A DNA stretch of 64,000 nucleotides from Verrucomicrobiota bacterium. Its GTDB lineage: Bacteria; Verrucomicrobiota; Verrucomicrobiia; Chthoniobacterales; Terrimicrobiaceae. Below are positions 16,815-24,421 of the stretch, piece by piece; positions within the stretch are counted from its first letter, which is position 1; the number at the start of each line of letters is the position of its first letter. Below the pieces are notes generated by a model. The model was not told where the DNA came from. It saw nothing but the letters and a program-made list of their open reading frames with translations, and did not search any database. The stretch is taken from NCBI GenBank assembly GCA_026398275.1, contig JAPLTF010000025.1:62001-126000 (forward strand), in the 5' to 3' direction. The position numbers and the translations under genes are program-made.

Positions 16815-17210
16815 ATGAAAACACCAACACGCAGACTATCGTTTCAATCAGCTTTCAGCTTGGTTGAATTACTCGTTGTGATTGCAGTGATCGCGGTGAT
16901 CGCGGCCATTGCCATTCCCAACATCGCTGGAATCACCCAGAACGCTGCAAAGACCTCCGGGCTGCGCAACGCTCAAAATCTTGCTTCCATCTCCTCGGCT
17001 GCCATCGCGGCAGGGGCGACAAAAGCACAGATGGGCACAACGATGGATTTGGTCATCGCCACGCTCACCAACGGACTAACCGTGACGAACGGTTCCATCA
17101 CCAACGGGCCGTTCCGTGTTGATGGTCTCCCGACCGATCTCTCCAAGGTGACAAACAACCTGACCTTTGACTCCGCGACCGGCGCCCTGATCTACACCCC
17201 GGCTCCGTAA
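16815..17210 (+). CDS. Type IV prepilin-like protein (pseudopilin), first of two
   Basis: The 131-residue protein starts with a short basic leader (MKTPTRRLSFQSA) followed by FSLVELLVVIAVIAVIAA, the N-terminal methylation motif and hydrophobic helix of type IV pilins and type II secretion pseudopilins, with Glu5 present. The residue before the cleavage site is Ala, not the usual Gly. The rest (ASISSAAIAAGATKAQM ... ATGALIYTPAP) is a small globular head. ATG 16815 is chosen because it gives a normal leader; the longer open frame to 16716 does not. A terminator follows at 17232-17267. Confidence 0.88.
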   Translation: MKTPTRRLSFQSAFSLVELLVVIAVIAVIAAIAIPNIAGITQNAAKTSGLRNAQNLASISSAAIAAGATKAQMGTTMDLVIATLTNGLTVTNGSITNGPFRVDGLPTDLSKVTNNLTFDSATGALIYTPAP

Positions 17211-17231
17211 GTCAGCAGTCATCAGCAACGT

Positions 17232-17267
17232 GAAGGGGCTCCATTCAAACGGAGCCCCTTCTTTTTT
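17232..17267 (+). terminator. Rho-independent terminator between the two prepilin genes
   Basis: GAAGGGGCTCC (17232-17242), an 8-base loop and GGAGCCCCTTC (17251-17261) form a perfect 11-bp stem followed by six T residues (17262-17267). It starts 21 bases after the first prepilin stop. It separates that gene from the second prepilin gene, which needs its own promoter or read-through. Confidence 0.93.
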
Positions 17268-17298
17268 CTCTGGAGTTACACGCTCTGGAAAACACCAA

Positions 17299-17736
17299 AT
17301 GCAGCAGCCAGCTTATGTCGCCCGCTTCAGCCCTCACAAGAGCGGAAGAACGAAATCGGGCCCGGCAGCATTTTCCTTCGTGGAGGTGCTGGTGGTGATT
17401 GCGGTGATCGCCATTGTCGCGGCGATTGCCGTCCCCAACATCGCCAACATCGTTCGCAGTGCAAACGTCAGCCGGGATCAGCGCAACGCCCAAGCGCTCG
17501 CTGAAATGGCATCCGCCGTGCGTTCCGCCGGGTATTCAGGCTGGCCCACCAAATCGGAGGCCATCGCGGCGCTGGTCACGGGCATTGCAGTCACGAACCC
17601 GGTGGATCTCACGCTGGTCATGCGGTTCCAAATGGGAGTCATCTCCCCCGAAAACCAGGTTAAAGCCGCGGCCTATCTCGCCAGCGACGGAAAGACGCTG
17701 ATCTACGTCCCCGATGGCGGGCAGCCCACGAACTGA
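17299..17736 (+). CDS. Type IV prepilin-like protein (pseudopilin), second of two
   Basis: This 145-residue protein has a longer basic leader (about 24 residues, MQQPAYVARFSPHKSGRTKS) and then the pilin motif AFSFVEVLVVIAVIAIVAAI with Glu5. As in the first gene, Ala precedes the cleavage Phe. The head (SAGYSGWPTKSEAIAALVTGI ... TLIYVPDGGQPTN) shares its ending pattern LIY-P with the first protein, so the pair arose by duplication. The start at 17299 is chosen because the longer frame begins inside the terminator. No prepilin peptidase or secretion ATPase gene is near. Confidence 0.88.
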   Translation: MQQPAYVARFSPHKSGRTKSGPAAFSFVEVLVVIAVIAIVAAIAVPNIANIVRSANVSRDQRNAQALAEMASAVRSAGYSGWPTKSEAIAALVTGIAVTNPVDLTLVMRFQMGVISPENQVKAAAYLASDGKTLIYVPDGGQPTN

Positions 17737-17738
17737 GC

Positions 17739-17835
17739 TCAGGCGGCCGGCTGGATGCCGGCGGATTTCCGGGCGGGGAGGACGGACAGAATTTTTCGAC
17801 TGCGGCGGCGGATGTGATGCCGTGCTTCGCGCGGA
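17739..17835 (-). pseudogene. Duplicated fragment of the dxs 3' end
   Basis: This stretch copies the last 32 codons and the stop of dxs (18359-18456), in the same orientation. The two ends are perfect or nearly so: the stop-proximal 31 bases have one mismatch and the far 22 bases (ending at 17835) match exactly. The middle has diverged and has lost one T from a T-run, shifting the frame. It has no start and cannot encode a functional enzyme. The left copy lies three bases after the second prepilin gene. Confidence 0.9.
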
Positions 17836-17928
17836 ACCGCATTAGAGCAGAGCAAAATTCCTGGGTGCCTTCGGGCTCAGAGATGCTTGGCGAAGGGAAA
17901 CTCTGGATCTCCCGCCAGGCGGAATGTT

Positions 17929-18180
17929 TCAGTGTGTTTGAAACAGAAACCTTGCGGCAGCGAGGAGAACGGCGATTTGACCGATCCAGAAAAGGAACAT
18001 CCACTTGATGATTTCCGTTTTCAGCTCCGCGCCGTCTTGCTTCGTCATCAGGCGTTTCGTCAGGTCGTCTTCCTGTTCCTTGAATGCGACTTCGAGAGAT
18101 TCCGCGATGGCACGAGCCTTGGGAGGCTCGATCTGGGCCGCCTCAAGGATACTGAGAATTTTTGTCGTGCTCACCAGCAA
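17929..18180 (-). CDS. Small coiled-coil membrane protein (DUF1640-like)
   Basis: The 83-residue protein has a helical N-terminal half rich in Lys, Glu and Leu (ILEAAQIEPPKARAIAESLEVAFKEQEDDLTKRLMTKQD), a coiled-coil-like stretch, and a single C-terminal membrane helix (WMFLFWIGQIAVLLAAARFLF in part). This plan matches the short bacterial relatives of the DUF1640/CCDC90 family, whose members are membrane-anchored coiled coils of poorly known function. It lies between the two copies of the dxs 3' end, and may have arrived with that rearrangement. Confidence 0.72.
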   Translation of the reverse strand: MLVSTTKILSILEAAQIEPPKARAIAESLEVAFKEQEDDLTKRLMTKQDGAELKTEIIKWMFLFWIGQIAVLLAAARFLFQTH

Positions 18181-18289
18181 ACGATGTCTCCAAGCTTTCG
18201 GTTCGTCAAATGCAAAACCTTGATCGCCGGATGGCGGGCAAGCCCGCGAACCTGACGGTCGCGTGGAGATATTCCCTCGGTAACGACCT

Positions 18290-18349
18290 GGGAGGGCGAA
18301 GCTCCGTCTGAGCCGAAATATATGGGTTCGGACGGAGCCTCACCCTCCC
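18290..18349. repeat. Dispersed palindromic repeat R2, full copy
   Basis: Two 25-nt arms (18290-18314 and 18325-18349) around the 10-base AT-rich loop GAAATATATG form a long imperfect hairpin with GGAGGGCGAAGCTCCGTC on the left and GACGGAGCCTCACCCTCC on the right. Partial or decayed copies of the same unit occur at 58720-58744 and 59459-59521. It lies in the gap downstream of dxs. Confidence 0.8.
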
Positions 18350-18358
18350 GCAGTCGGT

Positions 18359-20269
18359 TCAGGCGGCTGGCTGGATGCCGGCGGATTTCCTGCCTGGGAG
18401 CATGGACAGCATTTTTTCGACGGCGGCAGCGGTTGTGATGCCGTGCTTCGCGCGGAGGATCGGAACGGTCCCGTGCTCGACAAACTGATCAGGCCAGCCC
18501 ACCCGGACGACGGGGGTTGTGATTTTTTGCTCCGAGAGATGCTCGATGACCGCGCATCCGAATCCGTTGTGGAGCACGTGATCCTCCATCGTGCAGACGA
18601 CCTCGCATCCGCGGGCGAAGAACTCGATCATCGCCGTGTCGAGCGGCTTGATCCAGCGGGCGTTGATGACCGCCGTGGAGATCCCCGCCTCCTCGAGCGA
18701 TGCGGCCGCTTCGAGGGCCAGCTCACACATGTTGCCCAGGGCGATGATCGCCGCGCGGGAGCCGTGGCGGAGGACTTCGGATTTTCCGATCTCAAGAATC
18801 TGCGGCTTCTTCTTAGGGACCGCGCCGGTGCCGGCGCCGCGCGGATAGCGGATCGCGATCGGTCCCTCATGGTAATTGACGATCGTCCAGAGCATGTCCA
18901 CGAACTCGTCCTCGTCCTTCGGCTGCATGTGGATGAGCCCCGGAACAGGGCGGAGGAACCCGATGTCGAAGAGCCCGTGGTGGGTGGGGCCGTCATCGCC
19001 TGAAAGGCCGGCGCGGTCCATGCAGAGCGCCACGTTGAGATTCTGCAGCGCCATGTCGTGGATGATCATGTCGTAGGAGCGCTGCATGAACGTGCTGTAG
19101 ATCGCGAGAAACGGCTTCATCCCCTGCACCGCGAGCCCGCAAGCAAAAATGGCCGCATGCTCCTCGGCGATGCCCACATCGAAAAACCGGCCCGGGTGCC
19201 GCTTGGCAAACCCCACGAGCCCGGTGCCGGTCGGCATCGCGGCGGTGATGGCGGCGATCTTGTTGTTGTGGTCGGCAAAATTGGCGAGCGAGGTGCCGAG
19301 CAGCTCGGAATATGTCGGGGTCGGCGAGGCGACGGTCTCGCCGGTGTCGAGATGGAATTTTCCCAGCCCGTGGAACTTGTCCGGCCGCTCCAGCGCCGGG
19401 GCGTAGCCCTTTCCTTTTTGGGTCAGGATGTGAAGGATGACCGGGTCGTTCTGGGTTTTCAGAAACTCGAACGTCTCGGTGAGGAGAGCAGTGTCGTGCC
19501 CGTCGATCGGGCCGTAATACCGGATGCCGAGATCCTCGAAGATCACGCTCGGAGCGAGGAGGTTCTTCAGCCCGACCTCGGCCTTGTGCGCAAGCTTGCG
19601 GGCGCCCTTGCCGCCGATCCACTCGACGAATTTTGCGGCCTTGTCGTGGAGGTGGGCGTAGGCCGGGTTTGTGACGAGCCGGTTGAGATACTCGGCCACG
19701 GCCCCGACATTTTTTGCGATCGACCACTCGTTGTCGTTGAGGACAATGATCAGGCGCTTCGTGCCCGAGGCCACATTGTTCAAGGCCTCGAAGCTGACCC
19801 CGCAGGTGAAAGCCGCATCTCCCGCGACACAGACCACATGCTCATCTCCGCCGAGCATGTCCCGCGCGGCCGCCATCCCCAGCGCGGCGGAGATCGCCGT
19901 TCCGGCATGCCCGGCACCGTAGCAATCGTGTTCGCTCTCGCTGCGGAGAAGAAATCCGTTCAGCCCCTCATATTGGCGGATCGATGAGAATCGCTCCCGG
20001 CGGCCGGTCAGCAACTTGTGGACATAGCCCTGGTGGCTCACATCGAAAACAATTTTGTCCTTCGGCGTCTCAAACACCCGGTGGAGTGCGATCGTCAGCT
20101 CCACCACCCCGAGATTCGGCCCGAGGTGCCCGCCGGTGTTCGAGAGCACCCGGATCAGCTCGCCGCGGATCTCTGCGGCGAGTTGCGGCATCGCATCCGC
20201 CGGAAGGGCTTTGACATCGGCAGGGCTGGAGATGCCGTTGAGAATCGAAGTGGCCTGGCGCGCGGGCAT
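18359..20269 (-). CDS. dxs: 1-deoxy-D-xylulose-5-phosphate synthase
   Basis: Dxs joins pyruvate and glyceraldehyde-3-phosphate in the first step of the MEP isoprenoid pathway, using thiamine diphosphate. The 636-residue protein has SNTGGHLGPNLGVVELTIALH, VFDVSHQGYVHKLLTGR, the diphosphate/metal motif around GDAAFTCGVSFEALNN, then DVGIAEEHAAIFACGLA in the pyrimidine domain and a transketolase C-terminal domain. ATG 20269 is chosen, four bases after the xseB stop; a start at 20293 would overlap xseB. Its 3' end was duplicated at 17739-17835. Confidence 0.96.
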   Translation of the reverse strand: MPARQATSILNGISSPADVKALPADAMPQLAAEIRGELIRVLSNTGGHLGPNLGVVELTIALHRVFETPKDKIVFDVSHQGYVHKLLTGRRERFSSIRQYEGLNGFLLRSESEHDCYGAGHAGTAISAALGMAAARDMLGGDEHVVCVAGDAAFTCGVSFEALNNVASGTKRLIIVLNDNEWSIAKNVGAVAEYLNRLVTNPAYAHLHDKAAKFVEWIGGKGARKLAHKAEVGLKNLLAPSVIFEDLGIRYYGPIDGHDTALLTETFEFLKTQNDPVILHILTQKGKGYAPALERPDKFHGLGKFHLDTGETVASPTPTYSELLGTSLANFADHNNKIAAITAAMPTGTGLVGFAKRHPGRFFDVGIAEEHAAIFACGLAVQGMKPFLAIYSTFMQRSYDMIIHDMALQNLNVALCMDRAGLSGDDGPTHHGLFDIGFLRPVPGLIHMQPKDEDEFVDMLWTIVNYHEGPIAIRYPRGAGTGAVPKKKPQILEIGKSEVLRHGSRAAIIALGNMCELALEAAASLEEAGISTAVINARWIKPLDTAMIEFFARGCEVVCTMEDHVLHNGFGCAVIEHLSEQKITTPVVRVGWPDQFVEHGTVPILRAKHGITTAAAVEKMLSMLPGRKSAGIQPAA

Positions 20270-20273
20270 GATG

Positions 20274-20516
20274 TCAGGTGCCCTGCTCCTCAAAGTCGTT
20301 CAGTTCCACCGCACCGCGCGCATCGCGCGAGATGATCTGGATCTTTTTCTCCGCGGCATTCAGCTTCTCCTGACAGATCTTCACAAGGCCGACCCCTTCC
20401 TCATAGCGGACGATCAGAGTTTCCAAGGGCAGGCTGCCCTCTTCCATCTCCGACACGATCTCGGTGATCCGCTGCATCGCGGTTTCAAGCGTCGGCTTTT
20501 CTTGTTTTTGCCCCAT
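20274..20516 (-). CDS. xseB: Exodeoxyribonuclease VII small subunit
   Basis: The 80-residue protein has the XseB signature: TLETAMQRITEIVSEMEEGSLPLETLIVRYEEGVGLVKICQEKLN in substance, two amphipathic helices that bind the C-terminal part of XseA. The partner xseA is not in the window. The gene is directly followed by dxs, an arrangement seen in many bacteria, and probably co-transcribed. Confidence 0.93.
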   Translation of the reverse strand: MGQKQEKPTLETAMQRITEIVSEMEEGSLPLETLIVRYEEGVGLVKICQEKLNAAEKKIQIISRDARGAVELNDFEEQGT

Positions 20517-20588
20517 GGGATTCGTTGACCAATCTCAATAAAGATCCCCGACAATGCAATCAGGAACATTGGACCCCGCAGCCGGTTT

Positions 20589-20665
20589 GGAGGGTGCTGC
20601 GCCGTCAGCGCCGATTTGTCCTCGGTGCAATCCAAAAAATGGGACGGCACGGCGGCCATCCCTCC
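20589..20665. repeat. Intergenic imperfect inverted repeat
   Basis: GGAGGGTGCTGCGCCGTC at 20589 and GACGGCACGGCGGCC-ATCCCTCC ending at 20665 are imperfect inverted arms around about 36 bases, in the gap between mqnA and xseB. The layout is that of a short nonautonomous repeat element; no second copy was seen in the window. Confidence 0.45.
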
Positions 20666-20682
20666 AGAGCTTGTCGTCCGCC

Positions 20683-21423
20683 TTACACATAGACCGGAGC
20701 GCCGGCCTCCGCGGGGAGAAGGCCGTGAGAAACAAGGTGGCGGCGGAACTCCTCGACCCCTGCACGCTCGTCCGGCCCAATCGGAAAATGGATCGAATGC
20801 GTGAGGTAGTCGAGCGCTGCGGCCGGGTCGGATTCTTTGGCCGAGATGGCCGGCCGGGCGGCGAGCCCGTTGACGGCTGCCTGCCTGAGGAGATCGGCCG
20901 TTCCGGCCGGGGCATTGTCGGCAAGCGTCCAGACGGCATAGACAAACGGAAGCCCTGTCCATTTGTGCCACGCCTGGCCAAGGTCGAATATCCGCCACCC
21001 GGGATCCATGGTTTCCTGAAAACGGAGGGCGGGGTCGCCGATGATGAGCCGCGCTGCCTGCGGATCTTCCGATCGGTCAACCAGGCGTGCAGGATTTTTC
21101 AGATGCTCCGAGAGGAGAATCTGGAGCAGGTGGACAGACGTCCTCGAGGTCGGGTCCAGCACGATTTCCGGGGTCTGATCAAGGGGATGCCGGTGCGCGA
21201 CGATGACGCTGCGAACCGCTCCAACCGAGCAGATTCCAAAGCCGTCAGCGATCCGTGGAGCTGGCAGGCGCAGCATCTCGAAAGCGGGAATGAGCGCCGC
21301 ATCGAAATCGCCGGCAAGGAACCGCCGGGAGAGGACCGCAGGAACTTCCAGCGTGGCCTCGAGGCCGTGGATGAGCGGGCGGGCGTTCAAATAGGGAACG
21401 CAACCGAGGCGCGGAGCCCTCAC
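20683..21423 (-). CDS. mqnA: Chorismate dehydratase MqnA (futalosine menaquinone pathway)
   Basis: MqnA removes water from chorismate to give 3-enolpyruvyl-benzoate, the first step of the futalosine route to menaquinone. The 246-residue protein has the periplasmic-binding-like fold of the family: LGCVPYLNARPLIHGLE at the start, AALIPAFEMLRL, then DPTSRTSVHLLQILL and GWRIFDLGQAWHKWTGLPFVYAVW. Its ATG overlaps the mqnE stop by four bases (ATGA), so mqnE-mqnA is an operon. Confidence 0.93.
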   Translation of the reverse strand: MRAPRLGCVPYLNARPLIHGLEATLEVPAVLSRRFLAGDFDAALIPAFEMLRLPAPRIADGFGICSVGAVRSVIVAHRHPLDQTPEIVLDPTSRTSVHLLQILLSEHLKNPARLVDRSEDPQAARLIIGDPALRFQETMDPGWRIFDLGQAWHKWTGLPFVYAVWTLADNAPAGTADLLRQAAVNGLAARPAISAKESDPAAALDYLTHSIHFPIGPDERAGVEEFRRHLVSHGLLPAEAGAPVYV

Positions 21424-22538
21424 GGGGCGGGGGTCTGGGTGTCCGCGATCCTTCTGTAAAAGCTGTCCCGCTGCATCGGGATGCGGCCTGCGGCCAGTAT
21501 CGCCTTTTCCAGGCTGGCCGCGGTCTGTTGTTGCGGGGTGTGTGCGCCCGCCATGTGGAAGATTTTTTCCTCCATGATCGTGCCGTGGAGATCGTCGACG
21601 CCGAAGCTCAGTGAAACTTGGGCGGCCGGAAGCCCGAGGCTGATCCAGTAGCCGGTAATGTGCCCGATGTTGTCGAGGTAGATCCGGCTGATGGCCAGGT
21701 TGCGGAGTTCTTCGTGGGCCGTCGCGTGGGGGATGTCCTTGAGTGCCGGCCGCGCCCCGTCCGGCTCAAAGGCGAAGGGGATGAACCCGGTGAATCCTCC
21801 GGTTTCATCCTGCAGTTCGCGCAGACGCCGCAGGTGGTCCACGCGGTGGGCGGCGGTCTCGATGTGCCCGTAGAGCATGGTGCAGGTGCTGCGCCCGCCG
21901 AGCTGGTGCCAGACGCGGTGGACTTCCGCCCACTCATCGGCGGTCTCCTTGCCTTTGCAGATCTTGTCCCGGATTTCCTGATCGAAAATTTCCGCGCCGC
22001 CGCCGGTGATCGCGCCGAGGCCGTTTTCCTTCAGCAGGATCAATGTTTCGCGCAGCGGCAATTTGAAAATCCGGTCGGCCAGGTGGCGGATCTCGACCGC
22101 CGTGAACGCCTTGATGACAAGATCCGGATCCAGCGCCCTCAGGTCGCGCAGGAGGCCGAGATACCATTCCCCGGGGAGCGTGGGATGCAGGCCGCCGACC
22201 ATGTGAATCTCGGTGATCCCCTGCAAAAGCGCCTCGCGAACGGTCGCGACGATTTCGGGAGCCGCCATCTCGTAGGCGTGTTCCTCCCGCTTCTTCGCCC
22301 CGAACGCGCAGAACTGGCAGGAGAGAAGGCAGATGTTCGAGTAGTTGATGTAGCGGTTGTGGATGAACGTGGCGACGTTGCCATTGATCCGCTCCCTCAC
22401 GACGTTGGCGATCCTGCCGATTCCGTTCAGGTCCCGGCTGGCGTAGAGGACCATCGCGTCCTCATCGGAGATGCGCGCGCCCGAGCGGACTTTGTCCGCA
22501 ATCGGTCGGAGCTCGGGCGCGAGAAGTCGGGCGTTCAT
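21420..22538 (-). CDS. mqnE: Aminofutalosine synthase MqnE (radical SAM)
   Basis: MqnE couples 3-enolpyruvyl-benzoate with S-adenosylmethionine to form aminofutalosine. The 372-residue protein has the radical SAM triad Cys70, Cys74 and Cys77 (NICLLSCQFCAFG), the glycine-rich region MVGGLHPTLPGEWY, and FGVDDLHGTIMEEKIFHMAGA, which marks MqnE rather than MqnC. It precedes mqnA with an ATGA overlap. The other pathway genes (mqnB, mqnC, mqnD) are not in the window. Confidence 0.93.
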   Translation of the reverse strand: MNARLLAPELRPIADKVRSGARISDEDAMVLYASRDLNGIGRIANVVRERINGNVATFIHNRYINYSNICLLSCQFCAFGAKKREEHAYEMAAPEIVATVREALLQGITEIHMVGGLHPTLPGEWYLGLLRDLRALDPDLVIKAFTAVEIRHLADRIFKLPLRETLILLKENGLGAITGGGAEIFDQEIRDKICKGKETADEWAEVHRVWHQLGGRSTCTMLYGHIETAAHRVDHLRRLRELQDETGGFTGFIPFAFEPDGARPALKDIPHATAHEELRNLAISRIYLDNIGHITGYWISLGLPAAQVSLSFGVDDLHGTIMEEKIFHMAGAHTPQQQTAASLEKAILAAGRIPMQRDSFYRRIADTQTPAP

Positions 22539-22610
22539 GCTGTGGTCATGAATCCCAAATTACGACCCGCCTGCGCAAGCCGGATCGCGGGCCGGAAACA
22601 GGAGCCCGTC

Positions 22611-22670
22611 GTGGCGCAGGCGTCCCGCCTGCGTTTCTGGTTCGCTTCGCAGGCGGGACGCCTGCGCCAC
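22611..22670. repeat. Dispersed palindromic repeat R1, copy 1
   Basis: Two perfectly complementary 23-nt arms (22611-22633 and 22648-22670, beginning GTGGCGCAGGCGTCCCGCC) enclose the 14-base loop TTTCTGGTTCGCTT. An inverted copy with a complementary loop is at 54573-54631 and a decayed copy at 56179-56241. It lies between mqnE and the L,D-transpeptidase gene. Confidence 0.9.
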
Positions 22671-22696
22671 GGCGCGCAAAGAGAGCAGCATTGGGA

Positions 22697-23365
22697 CTAA
22701 CGGGCGGGCGGCGCCGTCAATGCCGGCGCCTCCTCTGCGATCAGGACCGGCGTTCCGATTTTGACAAGGTTGAACAGGCGGACCGCTGTATCGTGCCGCA
22801 GCCGGATGCATCCGTGCGAGGCGGGCCTTCCGGGAACGTAGCCGATGTGCATGCCGACCCCCGTGTCGGTGAGGCGCATCCAATACGGCATCCGGGCCCC
22901 TTCGAAAGTTGTTCCCTCCGCGGGCGTATCGACCGTCCGGTCGGCATTCTCAACCACAACGGTGCCCGTGGCATCGACGATCTTCCCGTAGAGGTTCGAG
23001 GAGTAATCCTTTTCCTTCCCGCGAACGTGGAACTCGCCGGCCGGGGTGGGGTGGGACGGCTTCCCGGTGGCGACGGGAAAATCCAGCGCGATGCATTCGT
23101 TGACGAGGAGCAGCCCGCGCTGTTCGGAGAGCGAGATCTGGATCGAGACATTGTCGGAGGTCGCGGTGGCGAGCAGCGGGTCGTTGCGATAGGTGTTCGC
23201 CCTCCACCCCTTCTCGGCCCGCCAGGCCTGATGGGCGGCGAGCGCCGCCGCGCGTTCTTCGGCATTGCGCTTCTGCTCCGCATGCTTCTCGATGACCGCG
23301 CAAGACGAAAACATCATCGCCACCACGGCCGGCACCACCCATTTCAAATTGGCTGGAAGTGACAT
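22697..23365 (-). CDS. L,D-transpeptidase lipoprotein (YkuD domain)
   Basis: The 222-residue protein is a predicted lipoprotein: a hydrophobic leader ending in MMFSSC with lipidated Cys22. A coiled-coil-like stretch precedes the YkuD catalytic domain with the signature PASHGCIRLRHD, active-site Cys186. YkuD enzymes make 3-3 crosslinks in peptidoglycan or attach proteins to it. ATG 23365 is chosen because it gives the lipoprotein leader. It follows the STAS gene by 11 bases. Confidence 0.92.
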   Translation of the reverse strand: MSLPANLKWVVPAVVAMMFSSCAVIEKHAEQKRNAEERAAALAAHQAWRAEKGWRANTYRNDPLLATATSDNVSIQISLSEQRGLLLVNECIALDFPVATGKPSHPTPAGEFHVRGKEKDYSSNLYGKIVDATGTVVVENADRTVDTPAEGTTFEGARMPYWMRLTDTGVGMHIGYVPGRPASHGCIRLRHDTAVRLFNLVKIGTPVLIAEEAPALTAPPAR

Positions 23366-23376
23366 GGAGAAAGCGT

Positions 23377-23736
23377 TCAGGGTTTCGGTGTGCCCGAGCG
23401 CAGCCATTCGAGGGCGGACTCCGGGTTTTCGAAGATCGGGTAGGCGGTGTCGAATTTTGCGAGGTCGAAGACCCGCTTCACTTCGCCCTGCAGCGAACAC
23501 ACAGCCAGCCAGCGGCCCTTGCGCGAGAGGTTTTTCCCGGCGAGGAAGAGCTCGCGGAATCCCGAGCTGGCCATGAAATCCATTCCGCCCAGGTCCACGA
23601 GAAGATCGAGCTGCTCGTCGCCGGCTGTGAGCGCCGCCATCGTGTCCTTGAGGTCCTTCCAGGCAAAAGGATCCAGCTTGCCTGTGATGCGGAGGATGTT
23701 GACGTTTCCGTCCCGGGAGGTGGTGAAGGCGGCCAT
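23377..23736 (-). CDS. STAS-domain anti-anti-sigma-like protein
   Basis: The 119-residue protein has the STAS fold pattern: NVNILRITGKLDPFAWKDLKDTM, then LLVDLGGMDFMASSGFRELFLAGKNLSRK, where the phosphorylatable Ser lies in MASSGF, and a C-terminal part with FDTAYPIFENPESALEWL. STAS proteins bind anti-sigma kinases and release sigma factors. No anti-sigma kinase is adjacent. ATG 23736 is chosen since homology begins there. Confidence 0.88.
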   Translation of the reverse strand: MAAFTTSRDGNVNILRITGKLDPFAWKDLKDTMAALTAGDEQLDLLVDLGGMDFMASSGFRELFLAGKNLSRKGRWLAVCSLQGEVKRVFDLAKFDTAYPIFENPESALEWLRSGTPKP

Positions 23737-23877
23737 GGTCGCTGCAGTAAAAGCGATGCCGCGCCATCCCGCAACGCGAATTTCCGCCCGGCGCGAAGGC
23801 GCTGGCGTTTCCTTTCTGGAGTTTCCGGCAATTCCGCCGTGGTTGACAGGAACGGGTGACATTCCGATCATGGGCAG

Positions 23878-24414
23878 ATGAATCCCGCTCCAAGGAAGTT
23901 CCATCGCCGGATTGCCCCGTGGCTGGCGCTTCCGCTTGCCGTGACGCTTGCGACAGGCATCGCCTACCGGACCGGCCGGGCGTGGTTCGGCATGGGCAAG
24001 GAAACCGGTGGAACGATCCTCGACATCCATGCCGGCGCGTGGCTCGGCGACACCGGCTCCGTGATCTACGTGATCCTGATGGGGGCGGGCCTTCTCGCGC
24101 TGGTTGCGACAGGATTTTATCTGGTCCTGAAAAGCCGGGCCAAAGGCCAGCCGCGGGTGTTTCACCGCATCCTTGGCGCGATCCTCCTGCTCCCGCTTGC
24201 CGCCTCTGCGGTTACCGGCATCGCGTTCAAAGTGGGAGAGGAGTGGCTTGATCTGCCCAAGAGCACGCTCGACCTGCTCCTGAATATCCACCAGGGAGGC
24301 TGGCTGGGAACAGCCGCGCGGCCGTTCTATGTCCTGGCGGTCGGCATCGGCCTGTTGGTCCTCGCGCTGACCGGCCTCCAGATGACCGGACTTTTCCGGA
24401 AGAAAAAACCTTGA
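23878..24414 (+). CDS. Four-helix membrane protein, PepSY-associated TM-like
   Basis: The 178-residue protein has four hydrophobic helices in two similar halves: each half has a GIAYRTGRAWF/GIAFKVGEEWL segment and a DIHAGAWLGD/NIHQGGWLGT segment. The paired His residues and the layout fit PepSY-associated TM helix proteins, often linked to iron or haem reductases. The duplicated halves suggest an internal repeat. It is divergent from the STAS gene and converges on an L,D-transpeptidase gene. Function is inferred at family level only. Confidence 0.75.
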   Translation: MNPAPRKFHRRIAPWLALPLAVTLATGIAYRTGRAWFGMGKETGGTILDIHAGAWLGDTGSVIYVILMGAGLLALVATGFYLVLKSRAKGQPRVFHRILGAILLLPLAASAVTGIAFKVGEEWLDLPKSTLDLLLNIHQGGWLGTAARPFYVLAVGIGLLVLALTGLQMTGLFRKKKP

Positions 24415-24421
24415 GATCTGC

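Noticed and set aside
22697-23893. One long frame spanning the L,D-transpeptidase and the STAS gene
   Set aside because: The two proteins are in different frames with their own starts; the long frame is only an upstream extension.
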